DNA of 11,032 nucleotides from an uncultured Lachnospiraceae bacterium (GTDB lineage: Bacteria > Bacillota > Clostridia > Lachnospirales > Lachnospiraceae), in contig CASDUB010000073.1 of the NCBI GenBank assembly GCA_949283905.1, positions 1-11,032 on the forward strand, written 5' to 3'. The stretch's first letter is position 1; every line of letters starts with the position of its first letter. This document shows, in pieces, positions 1 to 6,196 of the stretch. The notes under the pieces are model-generated. The model saw only the letters and a list, made by a program, of their open reading frames with translations, had not been told where the DNA came from and did no database searches. The position numbers and the translations under genes were made by a program.

Positions 1-265
1 CAAGAACAGGATCCGTCAGATTGTTCTTTATACGCCCGGGATCAATTCCCGTTATCTCGACAGACTCAGCTTCATATTTATAAATTGCTCCAAGCGCCTC
101 AAGGCAATCTAAAGTCGCGAGAACATCCTGCGACGGCGCAATCCCTTTGACAACACTCTTTTCCTTTGACAGTCCGGCGCATATGAGCATCCGGTGCGCC
201 ATACTTTTCGACGGCGGTGCGAAAACAGTACCTTCCGCCCTCGAAGGTTTTATTATTGCTTTCAT
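1..265 (-). CDS. aroA: 5-enolpyruvylshikimate-3-phosphate synthase, N-terminal part (3' end outside window)
   Basis: EPSP synthase joins phosphoenolpyruvate to shikimate 3-phosphate, the sixth step of the shikimate pathway, in the cytoplasm. The reading frame opens at the ATG at 265 and stays open to the left edge, so only 88 residues are visible of a protein usually near 420. It begins MKAIIKPSRAEGTVFAPPSK. The PPSKSMAHR stretch (residues 17-25) is the family's conserved N-terminal substrate-binding motif, with Lys20, Ser21 and Arg25 in the expected places. A later segment, KGIAPSQDVLATLDCLEALG, fits the D-v-x-x-t-x-x-x-L-x-x-L-G pattern of the family. It starts 14 bases after the aroQ stop. 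The SD is weak (AAGG, about 12 bases upstream), so translation may partly depend on coupling to aroQ. It is the last visible gene of the pheA-aro operon. Confidence 0.93.
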   Translation of the reverse strand, partial: MKAIIKPSRAEGTVFAPPSKSMAHRMLICAGLSKEKSVVKGIAPSQDVLATLDCLEALGAIYKYEAESVEITGIDPGRIKNNLTDPVL

Positions 266-279
266 GTGATCTGTGCCTT

Positions 280-714
280 TTATTCTCCGTATTTATCAAT
301 AAGGTAATCCATAGCTTCAATATATACGTTAAAGCCGTGGCCTGCTATCGTTGTGTCGCATGCGCTTCTTATATAGCTTATCTGTCTGAAATCCTCACGT
401 TTTGATACATCAGAAATATGCACCTCAACAGTCGGAACAGCGACTGCTTTAACCGCGTCCAGGATAGCCACGCTTGTATGCGTATATGCGGCCGGATTTA
501 TCACTATGCCGTCGCATACGCCGTAGGCAGACTGAATCTTGTCCACGAGGTCTCCCTCATGATTTGATTGAAATATATCTACTTCTATATTTCTGTCCGC
601 CGCATGCTTTTTTATCATTTCGCAGAGATCTTTATAACTTTCAGAGCCGTAAATCCCCGGTTCTCTGATACCGAGCATATTGAGGTTCGGCCCGTTTATT
701 ACAAACAATTTCAT
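280..714 (-). CDS. aroQ: 3-dehydroquinate dehydratase, type II
   Basis: This enzyme dehydrates 3-dehydroquinate to 3-dehydroshikimate, the third step of the pathway. The 144-residue length is normal for the small dodecameric type II family, which is unrelated to the Schiff-base type I enzyme (AroD). Visible motifs are NGPNLNMLGIREPGIYG at residues 7-23, with Arg17 and catalytic Tyr22 on the flexible lid; FQSNHEGDLVDKIQ at 48-61; INPAAYTHTSVAI at 72-84, with Asn73 and His79; EVHISD at 97-102, with catalytic His99; EDFRQISYI with Arg110; and a terminal GHG. All expected catalytic residues are present. The start is 17 bases after the aroE/K stop. An AGGAG lies rather far upstream (about 13 bases), but the protein begins exactly where the family does. 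Its neighbours are aroE/K upstream and aroA downstream. Confidence 0.97.
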   Translation of the reverse strand: MKLFVINGPNLNMLGIREPGIYGSESYKDLCEMIKKHAADRNIEVDIFQSNHEGDLVDKIQSAYGVCDGIVINPAAYTHTSVAILDAVKAVAVPTVEVHISDVSKREDFRQISYIRSACDTTIAGHGFNVYIEAMDYLIDKYGE

Positions 715-731
715 TATTTAAAATAAGCTCC

Positions 732-1970
732 TCATATCTTCAGGATGCCGCATATCTTATCAACTGCATCATCCAATGTCATGTTATTGTCAATACAGAT
801 ATCCGCCGCCTTTGTATAGATCGGATATCTCGTCTCATACAATTTTTTAAGTTTTTCTTCATTATCGGAAAGAGGCCTGTCGTCCGTAGGCCTGATCGAT
901 ACAGGATCCCTGTCGAGAAATACGATAACTCCGTTCGATCTCAAAGCCCTTACATTTTCTTCTCTTAAAACAGCTCCGCCTCCTGTGGCGATAATAATGC
1001 CGTTATTTGTCGAAAGGTCTTCTATTACCTGTGATTCAATATCCCTGAATCCCTTTTCTCCGACCTCAGCAAAAATCTGTTTAATTTCTTTTTTTTCTCT
1101 TTTTATCAAAACGTCATCGCTGTCGGTAAATCTATAACCTGTCTTTTTTGAAAGGATCTTTCCGACAGTTGATTTGCCGGAACCGGGCATCCCGATAAGA
1201 ACTATATTTCTCTTTTCCTTTAAAAGGCTTTCGTATATATCGTTTATAAGGTTTCTTTCAAACTCTTTTCCGGTAAATATTTCCGCCGCGATAACAGCCT
1301 GGGCGACCAGCATATAAAGACCGCCTTCTCCGACGGCTCCGTTTTCAACGGCCGACTGTACAAATCTCGTTTTAAGAGGATTGTAGATGGCGTCTAAAAC
1401 GCCTCCTAAGTCCCTGAACCTTGAAACATCAACGGGACATGCGTTCCACTTCGGATACATTCCGCACGGCGTTGTATTTATTATTATCTGAGCATCGGAA
1501 TGTTTTTTATACAATTCGTCATATGATAACGCTCCGTCTTTGCCGCTGCGGCTGACTTTATATATTTCCTTCGCCTTCATATGTTCGGCTACCGCATAAG
1601 CCGTTTTGCTCGTGCCGCCTGTTCCGAGGATAATAACTTTTCTGTCCTTAAGTTCAAGGCCCATTTTTATGAAAAGGGCTTCCATGCCGCCAAAATCGGT
1701 ATTGTCTCCGAAAAGCTTTCCGTCTTTGTTGACGATAGTATTTACGGCGCCGATCTTTTCCGCTCTCTCACTGATTTCGTCAAGAAATTTAATTACATCC
1801 TGTTTATACGGGATAGTTACGTTTATTCCCTTAAATTCTCTTTTTTTCATGAACTCATCAAGCTCATCTGCTGCAACTTCATGAAGTTCATAGTCATAGA
1901 GACCTATTTTCTCATGGATGATCTTTGAAAAACTGTGAGGAAGATGCTCCCCTATCAAACCATATTCCAT
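732..1970 (-). CDS. aroE-aroK: Fused shikimate dehydrogenase / shikimate kinase
   Basis: One 412-residue frame carries two consecutive enzymes of the pathway. Residues 1 to about 243 are an NADPH-dependent shikimate dehydrogenase: HSFS at 12-15, GINVTIPYK at 48-56 with catalytic Lys56, GAVNT at 74-78, GDNTDFGG at 88-95 with Asp92, the dinucleotide-binding loop GTGGTSKTA at 116-124, NTTPCGMYP at 165-173, and GEGGLYMLVAQ at 214-224. Residues from about 254 to 412 are a shikimate kinase: P-loop GMPGSGKST at 260-268, FTDSDD at 281-286, FRDIE at 308-312, GGG at 330-332, lid RPTDDRPLS at 360-368, and RYPIYTKAAD at 381-390. All main catalytic residues are present in both halves. The linker is only about 10 residues, and no Met or SD lies before the P-loop, so this is a true fusion and not two overlapping genes. 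GGGAG lies 9 bases before the ATG. One oddity is HSFSK where most AroE proteins have HSxSP. Confidence 0.95.
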   Translation of the reverse strand: MEYGLIGEHLPHSFSKIIHEKIGLYDYELHEVAADELDEFMKKREFKGINVTIPYKQDVIKFLDEISERAEKIGAVNTIVNKDGKLFGDNTDFGGMEALFIKMGLELKDRKVIILGTGGTSKTAYAVAEHMKAKEIYKVSRSGKDGALSYDELYKKHSDAQIIINTTPCGMYPKWNACPVDVSRFRDLGGVLDAIYNPLKTRFVQSAVENGAVGEGGLYMLVAQAVIAAEIFTGKEFERNLINDIYESLLKEKRNIVLIGMPGSGKSTVGKILSKKTGYRFTDSDDVLIKREKKEIKQIFAEVGEKGFRDIESQVIEDLSTNNGIIIATGGGAVLREENVRALRSNGVIVFLDRDPVSIRPTDDRPLSDNEEKLKKLYETRYPIYTKAADICIDNNMTLDDAVDKICGILKI

Positions 1971-1983
1971 TTATTTTTTCTCC

Positions 1984-3072
1984 CTATGCCAAATAGTCTG
2001 TTCCGAATCTGCCGGAAAGAAGATCGCAGATAACAAGCGCCGCGACACTGTCTACAACTACGCGCGCCCTGTGAATAATAGCCGGATCATGACGTCCCTT
2101 TATTTGAAGAACAGCCTCTTCATTCTCAAAGAAATCAACAGTATTCTGCTCCTTATAGATAGAAGGCGTAGGCTTGATCTGACATCTGAAAACTATCGGC
2201 ATACCGTTGGTAATGCCTCCGTTAATACCGCCGTTATTGTTTGTAAGCGTTTCGATCTTTCCGTCCTTAATACAGAAACTGTCATTGTATCTGCTGCCGG
2301 GTTCATTTTTAAGATCCGATCCGCCTCCAAATTCAACGCCTTTTACGGCAGGTATGGAAAAAAGCGCATGCGCCAGCAGACCCTCTACTGTATCAAACCA
2401 CGGTTCTCCGACTCCTGCCGGCACTCCTGTCACAGCGCATTCGAGTATTCCTCCTATGCTGTCGCCGTCCGCCGCATATTCTTCGATCTTTTTATACATC
2501 CTTTTGCCCGCTTCTTCATCGAGAACTGCAAAAGTCTTTTTATTCAATATATCAATATCATCATTTATATTTTCAAACTCTCTGTCCTTTATGCCGGCAA
2601 GTTCGCGTATATGCGTTCCCACATATATGTTTTTCTTTTTGAGAGCCTTTATCGCTATGGCTCCCGCCGCCACAAGTCCCGTAGTTATGCGTCCGCTGAA
2701 ATGTCCTCCTCCTCTGTAATCCTCAAAGCCGTGATATTTACAGTAGGCGGTATAATCGGCGTGCCCCGGTCTTGCCAGCGATCTTGTCGCCGAATAATCC
2801 TTGCTGTGAGTATTTTGATTCGGAATCAGTATACACACAGGCGTTCCGGTTGTTTTGCCTTCAAAAACGCCGCTTACGATTCTGTACTCATCCTTTTCCT
2901 GTCTTGAAGTTGATATTTTTCCTGCCGGACGGCGCAGCGTTAACTGAGAAGCGATAAACTCATCATCTATCTCGATTCCGGGCGCAAGTCCGTCTATGAC
3001 AACTCCTATTTCCTCGCCATGGCTTTCACCGAAAATGGTAACCGCTACATTTTGTCCGAATGTATTTTTCAT
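1984..3072 (-). CDS. aroC: Chorismate synthase
   Basis: Chorismate synthase removes phosphate from EPSP to give chorismate, using reduced FMN, in the last common step to aromatic compounds. The 362-residue length is typical. Visible motifs are the N-terminal GESHGEEIG with His18, RPGHADYTAYCKYHGFEDYRG with the second conserved His in GHADY, the GGGHFSGR loop leading to LVAAGAIA, GVEFGGG, NNNGGINGGITNG (FMN and substrate binding), and the C-terminal KGRHDPAIIHRA. There is no flavin reductase domain, so it is the monofunctional bacterial type and depends on an outside source of reduced flavin. AGAGGA stands about 9 bases before the ATG, and the aroB stop is 18 bases upstream. It precedes the aroE/K fusion, whose SD overlaps the aroC stop region, so the two are probably translationally coupled. 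Confidence 0.98.
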   Translation of the reverse strand: MKNTFGQNVAVTIFGESHGEEIGVVIDGLAPGIEIDDEFIASQLTLRRPAGKISTSRQEKDEYRIVSGVFEGKTTGTPVCILIPNQNTHSKDYSATRSLARPGHADYTAYCKYHGFEDYRGGGHFSGRITTGLVAAGAIAIKALKKKNIYVGTHIRELAGIKDREFENINDDIDILNKKTFAVLDEEAGKRMYKKIEEYAADGDSIGGILECAVTGVPAGVGEPWFDTVEGLLAHALFSIPAVKGVEFGGGSDLKNEPGSRYNDSFCIKDGKIETLTNNNGGINGGITNGMPIVFRCQIKPTPSIYKEQNTVDFFENEEAVLQIKGRHDPAIIHRARVVVDSVAALVICDLLSGRFGTDYLA

Positions 3073-3090
3073 AATTTTAATCCTCTGAAT

Positions 3091-4083
3091 TTAAATGATT
3101 TTCTTCAAATCCGAAATATCCGTTTCCTCGATCACAAAGCTTCCGATTTTTTCAACTTTTATCAACGATACTTTTCCGTCTGATGCTTTTTTATCATGCA
3201 TAACGGCTTCAAAAACTTTTTCTCTGTCCGCTTCGTATTGCGTCGGCAGATTCATCTTTTTAAGAACCGGAATCAGCCTTTTCCTGACTTCTTCCGATAC
3301 GAGGGGTATCATACCGAGGGCGACGGCCTCGCCGTGGTATAGCTTTCCGTCGGAAGTGCTTTCATATCCGTGTCCTATCGTGTGTCCGAAATTAAGGATT
3401 TTCCTCAATCCCTGCTCTTTCTCATCTTCTTCGACAACGGCTTTTTTTATTCTTAACGACCTCTCGATGATAGTCTCTATATTTTCTTTGATATCGCATT
3501 TTTCTATTAATTCAAACAGCTCTGCGTCCGATGTGAGAGACATCTTGACGGATTCTGCAAGTCCCTCCGATATCTGGCGGGGCGGAAGCGTTTTTAAAAC
3601 ATCCACGTCTATCACGACTCTTTTCGGCTGATAAAAAGCTCCTACTATATTTTTTATACCGTCAAGGTTTACCGCCGTCTTTCCGCCTATTGAAGAATCG
3701 ACCTGTGACAATACGGTAGTCGGTATATTATAAAAATCGACGCCCCTCATATACGCCGATGCAGCAAAGCCTGAAAGGTCTCCGACAACGCCGCCTCCGA
3801 CGGCAACAACACAGTCCTTTCTCGAAAATCCGGCTCTGAGCATGGCAACGAGGATTTTTTCAAAGCTCTGAAGGCTTTTGCTCTTCTCGCCTTGTTCTAT
3901 AGTAAATATGTGAGGCTCTTTACAGCTTTCCGAAACAGCATTTACATATTCTGTCGGAACTCCGCTGTCAGTCACTATAAAAACTTTTCTGTTTAAATTA
4001 AGGTATTCTCCTATTTTGCGCAGACTTCCTTTTTCGATTATAATGTCGTAACTGTCCGCGCCGAGATTAACCGGCAATATCAT
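3091..4083 (-). CDS. aroB: 3-dehydroquinate synthase
   Basis: This enzyme cyclises DAHP to 3-dehydroquinate using NAD and a divalent metal, the second step of the pathway. I place the start at the ATG at 4083, giving 330 residues that begin MILPVNLGADSYDI. AGAGG lies about 5 bases upstream, and the protein starts where the family does. An in-frame ATG at 4116 would add 11 residues, but it has no SD and its codons fall within an inverted repeat. Motifs are EQGEKSKS at 63-70, AVGGGVVGDLSGFAASAYMRG at 94-114 for NAD binding, PTTVLSQVDSSIGGKTAVN at 121-139, GLAESVK at 174-180 with probable metal ligand Glu177, NFGHTIGHGYE at 231-241 with His234, and HGEAVALGM at 250-258 with His250. The metal and substrate residues are intact. 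It follows pheA in the operon with a 42-base gap that contains a small hairpin. Confidence 0.96.
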   Translation of the reverse strand: MILPVNLGADSYDIIIEKGSLRKIGEYLNLNRKVFIVTDSGVPTEYVNAVSESCKEPHIFTIEQGEKSKSLQSFEKILVAMLRAGFSRKDCVVAVGGGVVGDLSGFAASAYMRGVDFYNIPTTVLSQVDSSIGGKTAVNLDGIKNIVGAFYQPKRVVIDVDVLKTLPPRQISEGLAESVKMSLTSDAELFELIEKCDIKENIETIIERSLRIKKAVVEEDEKEQGLRKILNFGHTIGHGYESTSDGKLYHGEAVALGMIPLVSEEVRKRLIPVLKKMNLPTQYEADREKVFEAVMHDKKASDGKVSLIKVEKIGSFVIEETDISDLKKII

Positions 4084-4096
4084 AATTTCCTCTTTC

Positions 4097-4115
4097 TGAC
4101 GCATTTGCGGCGTCA
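4097..4115 (-). repeat. Small inverted repeat in the pheA-aroB gap
   Basis: TGACGC and GCGTCA form a perfect 6-bp stem with a 7-base loop in the 42-base pheA-aroB gap. It lies just upstream of the aroB SD (AGAGG). No T-tract follows, so it is not a normal terminator. It could be an RNA processing or stability element, or it could be chance. Confidence 0.4.
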
Positions 4116-4125
4116 TTAATTACAC

Positions 4126-4965
4126 TTATTGATCTTGTTTTTCTTCGATCAGGTTATATCGTCCGACTATCTTTACGGTGTCGCACCAAAAAGAAAGTCT
4201 GGCAATCATTTCTCTTCCGTACTCATTTGTAATATCGCCTTCGGCTTCAACATAAAAATAATAATTCCATGCGATGCTTTTCATCGGACGGCTTCTGAGT
4301 ATATGCATATTAAAGCCGTAATCGCCGATTATATTTATTGCTTTCGCAAGTCCGCCGGCGATATTCGGAACGGTAAATAAAAGAATGAACGCATTTTTCT
4401 TCTCCGCTTTTGACTCGGGTTTTTCATCTTCTTTATTTATAAATACGGCAAACCTTGTAGTATTGTCCTTGCTCTCATTGATATCTTTTTCGATGACCTC
4501 AAGTCCGTATAAAGCGGCTGTTTCTTCGCTGGCGATAGCCGCAACCTCTTTACTGTTCATCTTTGCGACTCTGTAAGCCGCTCTGGCTGTATTTACCGCA
4601 CCTTCCGGTTCAAAATTATTTTCATAAATATAATTTTCACACTGTTCAAGCGCGGTAGGATGACTGATTACTTTTTTTATATCTGATTTCTTCGCTCCGG
4701 GTATACCGAGCAGATTCTGTGTGATGGCAAGTCCATACACGTCTTCTACTATCAGATCTCCGGAAAACATCAAATCTGAAACCTGAGAAACTTCGCCTGC
4801 ATAACTGTTTTCAATAGGAAGGACTGCCGCGTCGCATTTTTTCTCAACAACAGCGTCATACGCTTCCTTAAATGATTTGAAAGATATAAGTTCTTCATTC
4901 GGATAAAGACGCATTGCCGCTATATGAGCAAATGCGCCCTCTATTCCACTGTACGCTATTTTCAT
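4126..4965 (-). CDS. pheA: Prephenate dehydratase with C-terminal ACT domain
   Basis: Prephenate dehydratase converts prephenate to phenylpyruvate, the step committed to phenylalanine. The start is the ATG at 4965 because GGAG sits 7 bases upstream. A TTG two codons earlier (4971) would leave only one base to that SD. The 279-residue product has the periplasmic-binding-like catalytic fold at about 1-178: YSGIEGAFAH at 5-14, PIENSYAGEV at 50-59, SHPTALEQC at 101-109, and DNTTRFAVF at 167-175 with the catalytic Thr-Arg-Phe. The ACT regulatory domain is at about 192-272. It carries GGLAKAINI (204-212) and SRPMKSIAWNYYFYVEAEGD (225-244), the regions that bind phenylalanine in feedback-inhibited relatives. 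Glu of the usual ESRP motif is Arg224 here. There is no chorismate mutase domain, unlike the fused P-proteins. It is the first gene of the aro operon. Confidence 0.96.
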   Translation of the reverse strand: MKIAYSGIEGAFAHIAAMRLYPNEELISFKSFKEAYDAVVEKKCDAAVLPIENSYAGEVSQVSDLMFSGDLIVEDVYGLAITQNLLGIPGAKKSDIKKVISHPTALEQCENYIYENNFEPEGAVNTARAAYRVAKMNSKEVAAIASEETAALYGLEVIEKDINESKDNTTRFAVFINKEDEKPESKAEKKNAFILLFTVPNIAGGLAKAINIIGDYGFNMHILRSRPMKSIAWNYYFYVEAEGDITNEYGREMIARLSFWCDTVKIVGRYNLIEEKQDQ

Positions 4966-4989
4966 TTTCAAACTCCATTATTTCTATAT

Positions 4990-4999
4990 GTCAATTGAC
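4990..4999. promoter_or_regulatory. Perfect 10-bp palindrome at the expected transcription start (putative operator)
   Basis: GTCAATTGAC is its own reverse complement and lies 7 bases downstream of the -10 hexamer, so it covers about +1 to +10 of the pheA-aro transcript. A repressor bound there would block initiation. The heptamer TTGACAT occurs both at the -35 and within and just past this palindrome, giving a two-copy arrangement about 42 bases apart. I cannot name a regulator; none of the visible genes encodes an obvious aromatic-responsive repressor. Confidence 0.5.
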
Positions 5000-5006
5000 C
5001 CATAGC

Positions 5007-5036
5007 ATTGTATCAAATCCTTTAAGAGCATGTCAA
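5007..5036 (-). promoter_or_regulatory. SigmaA-type promoter of the pheA-aro operon
   Basis: Read on the minus strand, a perfect -35 TTGACA (5036-5031) is followed by an 18-base spacer and a -10 TACAAT (5012-5007). The spacer ends in TGA, giving the extended -10 form TGnTACAAT. Transcription would start near 5000, leaving a leader of about 35 bases before the pheA ATG at 4965. This leader is too short for a riboswitch or a T-box, so control is more likely by a DNA-binding repressor or by enzyme feedback. The position directly upstream of the first gene of the operon supports the call. The call rests on consensus matching alone. Confidence 0.8.
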
Positions 5037-5057
5037 CACTTTATCGCTTTAAAGTGT
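5036..5057. repeat. Inverted repeat between the hydrolase stop codon and the aro promoter
   Basis: ACACTTTA and TAAAGTGT form a perfect 8-bp stem around the 6-base loop AAGCGA. It begins in the hydrolase stop codon and reaches the first base of the -35 hexamer. It is AT-rich and no T-tract follows, so it is a poor intrinsic terminator. Its position just above the -35 suits a regulator site, but it may also be a weak 3'-end hairpin for the hydrolase mRNA. Confidence 0.5.
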
Positions 5058-6097
5058 CATTGTTCCCCTTTTATTTCCTCAAATACTCTGCTCGCGGCTT
5101 CCAAAGACTCGGGAACGATCGGATATATGGGATATATATGATTCATTCCTTCACCTATGATAAGCTCTGCATCAACGCCGGCATCCGCCAATTTTTCATA
5201 CATGGCAGTGCAGTCCGGATACAGTATTTCATTTGTTCCTACGAATATCATGGTCTTTGCCATTCCTTCAACATCTCCGAACAGCGGGCTTACCATATAA
5301 TTTTTAGTGTCTGTATCTCCTGCCCATGCTTTTCCTGCTTCAACTGTTCCGGGCACTTCAAGCATAGGATCGGACGCCTCGTAAGGGGTATGATCCATTG
5401 CGCTCATGGATACGTCTACCCACGGAGAAAATACTATAATCTCATCCGGTTGTTCCATATCGTTTTTAAGGAGATACTCCGCATACGCCAGTGCAAGTCC
5501 TCCTCCCGCAGAATCCCCCATCACCGTCAGTTCTCTGTCTTCATTTCTGAGTTCGGGATATATCATATCAAGGAGCTCATACGTCTCTTCATATGTATGA
5601 TTAGGAGCCAGAGGATATAACGGCACGACAACATACGCCTTTGTTTCAAGAGCCATCCTGTCTATGAAGTCAAGATGAAAAGCTGTTATCTCATTAAAAT
5701 ATGCTCCGCCGTGAAGATACAGAACCGTGTCGTTTGATTCGCTTTTTTCTCCGAAGATCAATACTTCATTTTCACCGCAATATTGCATGCTCGCTTTGCT
5801 CTTGAACTTATTTGCGTCAAAAGAATAAGGCTCATCCTCTTCTTCCGCTCTTTCTTCCAGCGCCTGTTCCGTATTTTCTTCCGTTGCAAGCTCGCCGTTG
5901 TTAAAAATCCTAATTCCCAAGGCAGCAACAGTTGCCACTGATGAACGCGAAAACGCAATGCGTGAAAAAATTTCAAAAGCAGTCAATACGATCAATAAGA
6001 TCAGAAGATGTTTCAGTATTTTCTTTTTCAGGCTTATATTCTTCTTTTTGTCTTCTTTATTGTCTTCTTTCTTATTTTTCCTGCAACAAAAAAACAT
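5057..6097 (-). CDS. Membrane-anchored alpha/beta hydrolase (HSL/esterase-like)
   Basis: This 346-residue protein is probably a carboxylesterase whose substrate cannot be told from sequence. The N-terminus is short, with Cys4-Cys5 and a Lys-rich stretch (residues 7-29). One hydrophobic segment follows at about 31-49, then an acidic linker (73-89, many Glu). This suggests an uncleaved anchor with a cytoplasmic N-terminus and the catalytic domain outside. The hydrolase domain has HGGAY (129-133) as the oxyanion-hole motif of the hormone-sensitive-lipase family, GDSAGGG (194-200) with nucleophile Ser196, and His320 in GMNHIYP. The acid should lie in GTNEILYPD (287-295); the usual Asp position holds Glu290, with Asp295 nearby. 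GAGGG precedes the ATG by about 5 bases. It lies between the terminator of the upstream operon and the aro promoter, so it is likely a single-gene unit. Confidence 0.88.
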   Translation of the reverse strand: MFFCCRKNKKEDNKEDKKKNISLKKKILKHLLILLIVLTAFEIFSRIAFSRSSVATVAALGIRIFNNGELATEENTEQALEERAEEEDEPYSFDANKFKSKASMQYCGENEVLIFGEKSESNDTVLYLHGGAYFNEITAFHLDFIDRMALETKAYVVVPLYPLAPNHTYEETYELLDMIYPELRNEDRELTVMGDSAGGGLALAYAEYLLKNDMEQPDEIIVFSPWVDVSMSAMDHTPYEASDPMLEVPGTVEAGKAWAGDTDTKNYMVSPLFGDVEGMAKTMIFVGTNEILYPDCTAMYEKLADAGVDAELIIGEGMNHIYPIYPIVPESLEAASRVFEEIKGEQ

Positions 6098-6121
6098 TTC
6101 GTCCCTCTGATTTAATGATTT

Positions 6122-6130
6122 ATTTTAACA
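6122..6130 (-). promoter_or_regulatory. Possible extended -10 promoter element of the hydrolase gene
   Basis: TGTTAAAAT on the minus strand fits an extended -10 (TGn plus TAAAAT), about 25 bases before the hydrolase ATG. No convincing -35 is seen, because the T-tail of the terminator occupies that place. It is the best candidate in the 99-base gap, where a promoter is expected because a terminator precedes it. Confidence 0.3.
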
Positions 6131-6144
6131 TCATAACAGTTTTT

Positions 6145-6185
6145 AAAGAAAAATACAGTATAGAATATCGTTTCTACACTGTATT
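6145..6185 (-). terminator. Rho-independent terminator after trmN6
   Basis: Read on the minus strand, AATACAGTGTAGAA (6185-6172) pairs with TTCTATACTGTATT (6165-6152) in a 14-bp stem with a single G-U pair and a 6-base loop. TTTCTTT follows directly. It begins 12 bases after the trmN6 stop. The opposite strand has no matching T-tract, so it acts in one direction. It marks the end of the upstream operon. Confidence 0.9.
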
Positions 6186-6196
6186 ATCAGTTCATA

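Noticed and set aside
99..320. 73-residue minus-strand frame
   Set aside because: It overlaps the aroQ end and the aroA start in another frame and has no family-like motif; the aroA frame is well supported.
2071..2907. 278-residue plus-strand frame inside aroC
   Set aside because: Antisense shadow of chorismate synthase; no domain-like pattern, and the opposite strand is clearly coding.
4084..4116. Upstream ATG at 4116 for aroB
   Set aside because: No SD before it, and it adds 11 residues not typical of the family; the ATG at 4083 has a proper SD.
4966..4971. TTG start at 4971 for pheA
   Set aside because: Only one base from the GGAG; the ATG two codons later has a normal 7-base spacing.
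5036..5057. Inverted repeat as an intrinsic terminator for the hydrolase
   Set aside because: AT-rich stem with no T-tract after it; kept only as a repeat.
5030..5620. 196-residue plus-strand frame
   Set aside because: Antisense to the hydrolase and running over the aro promoter region; the translated text has no recognisable motif.
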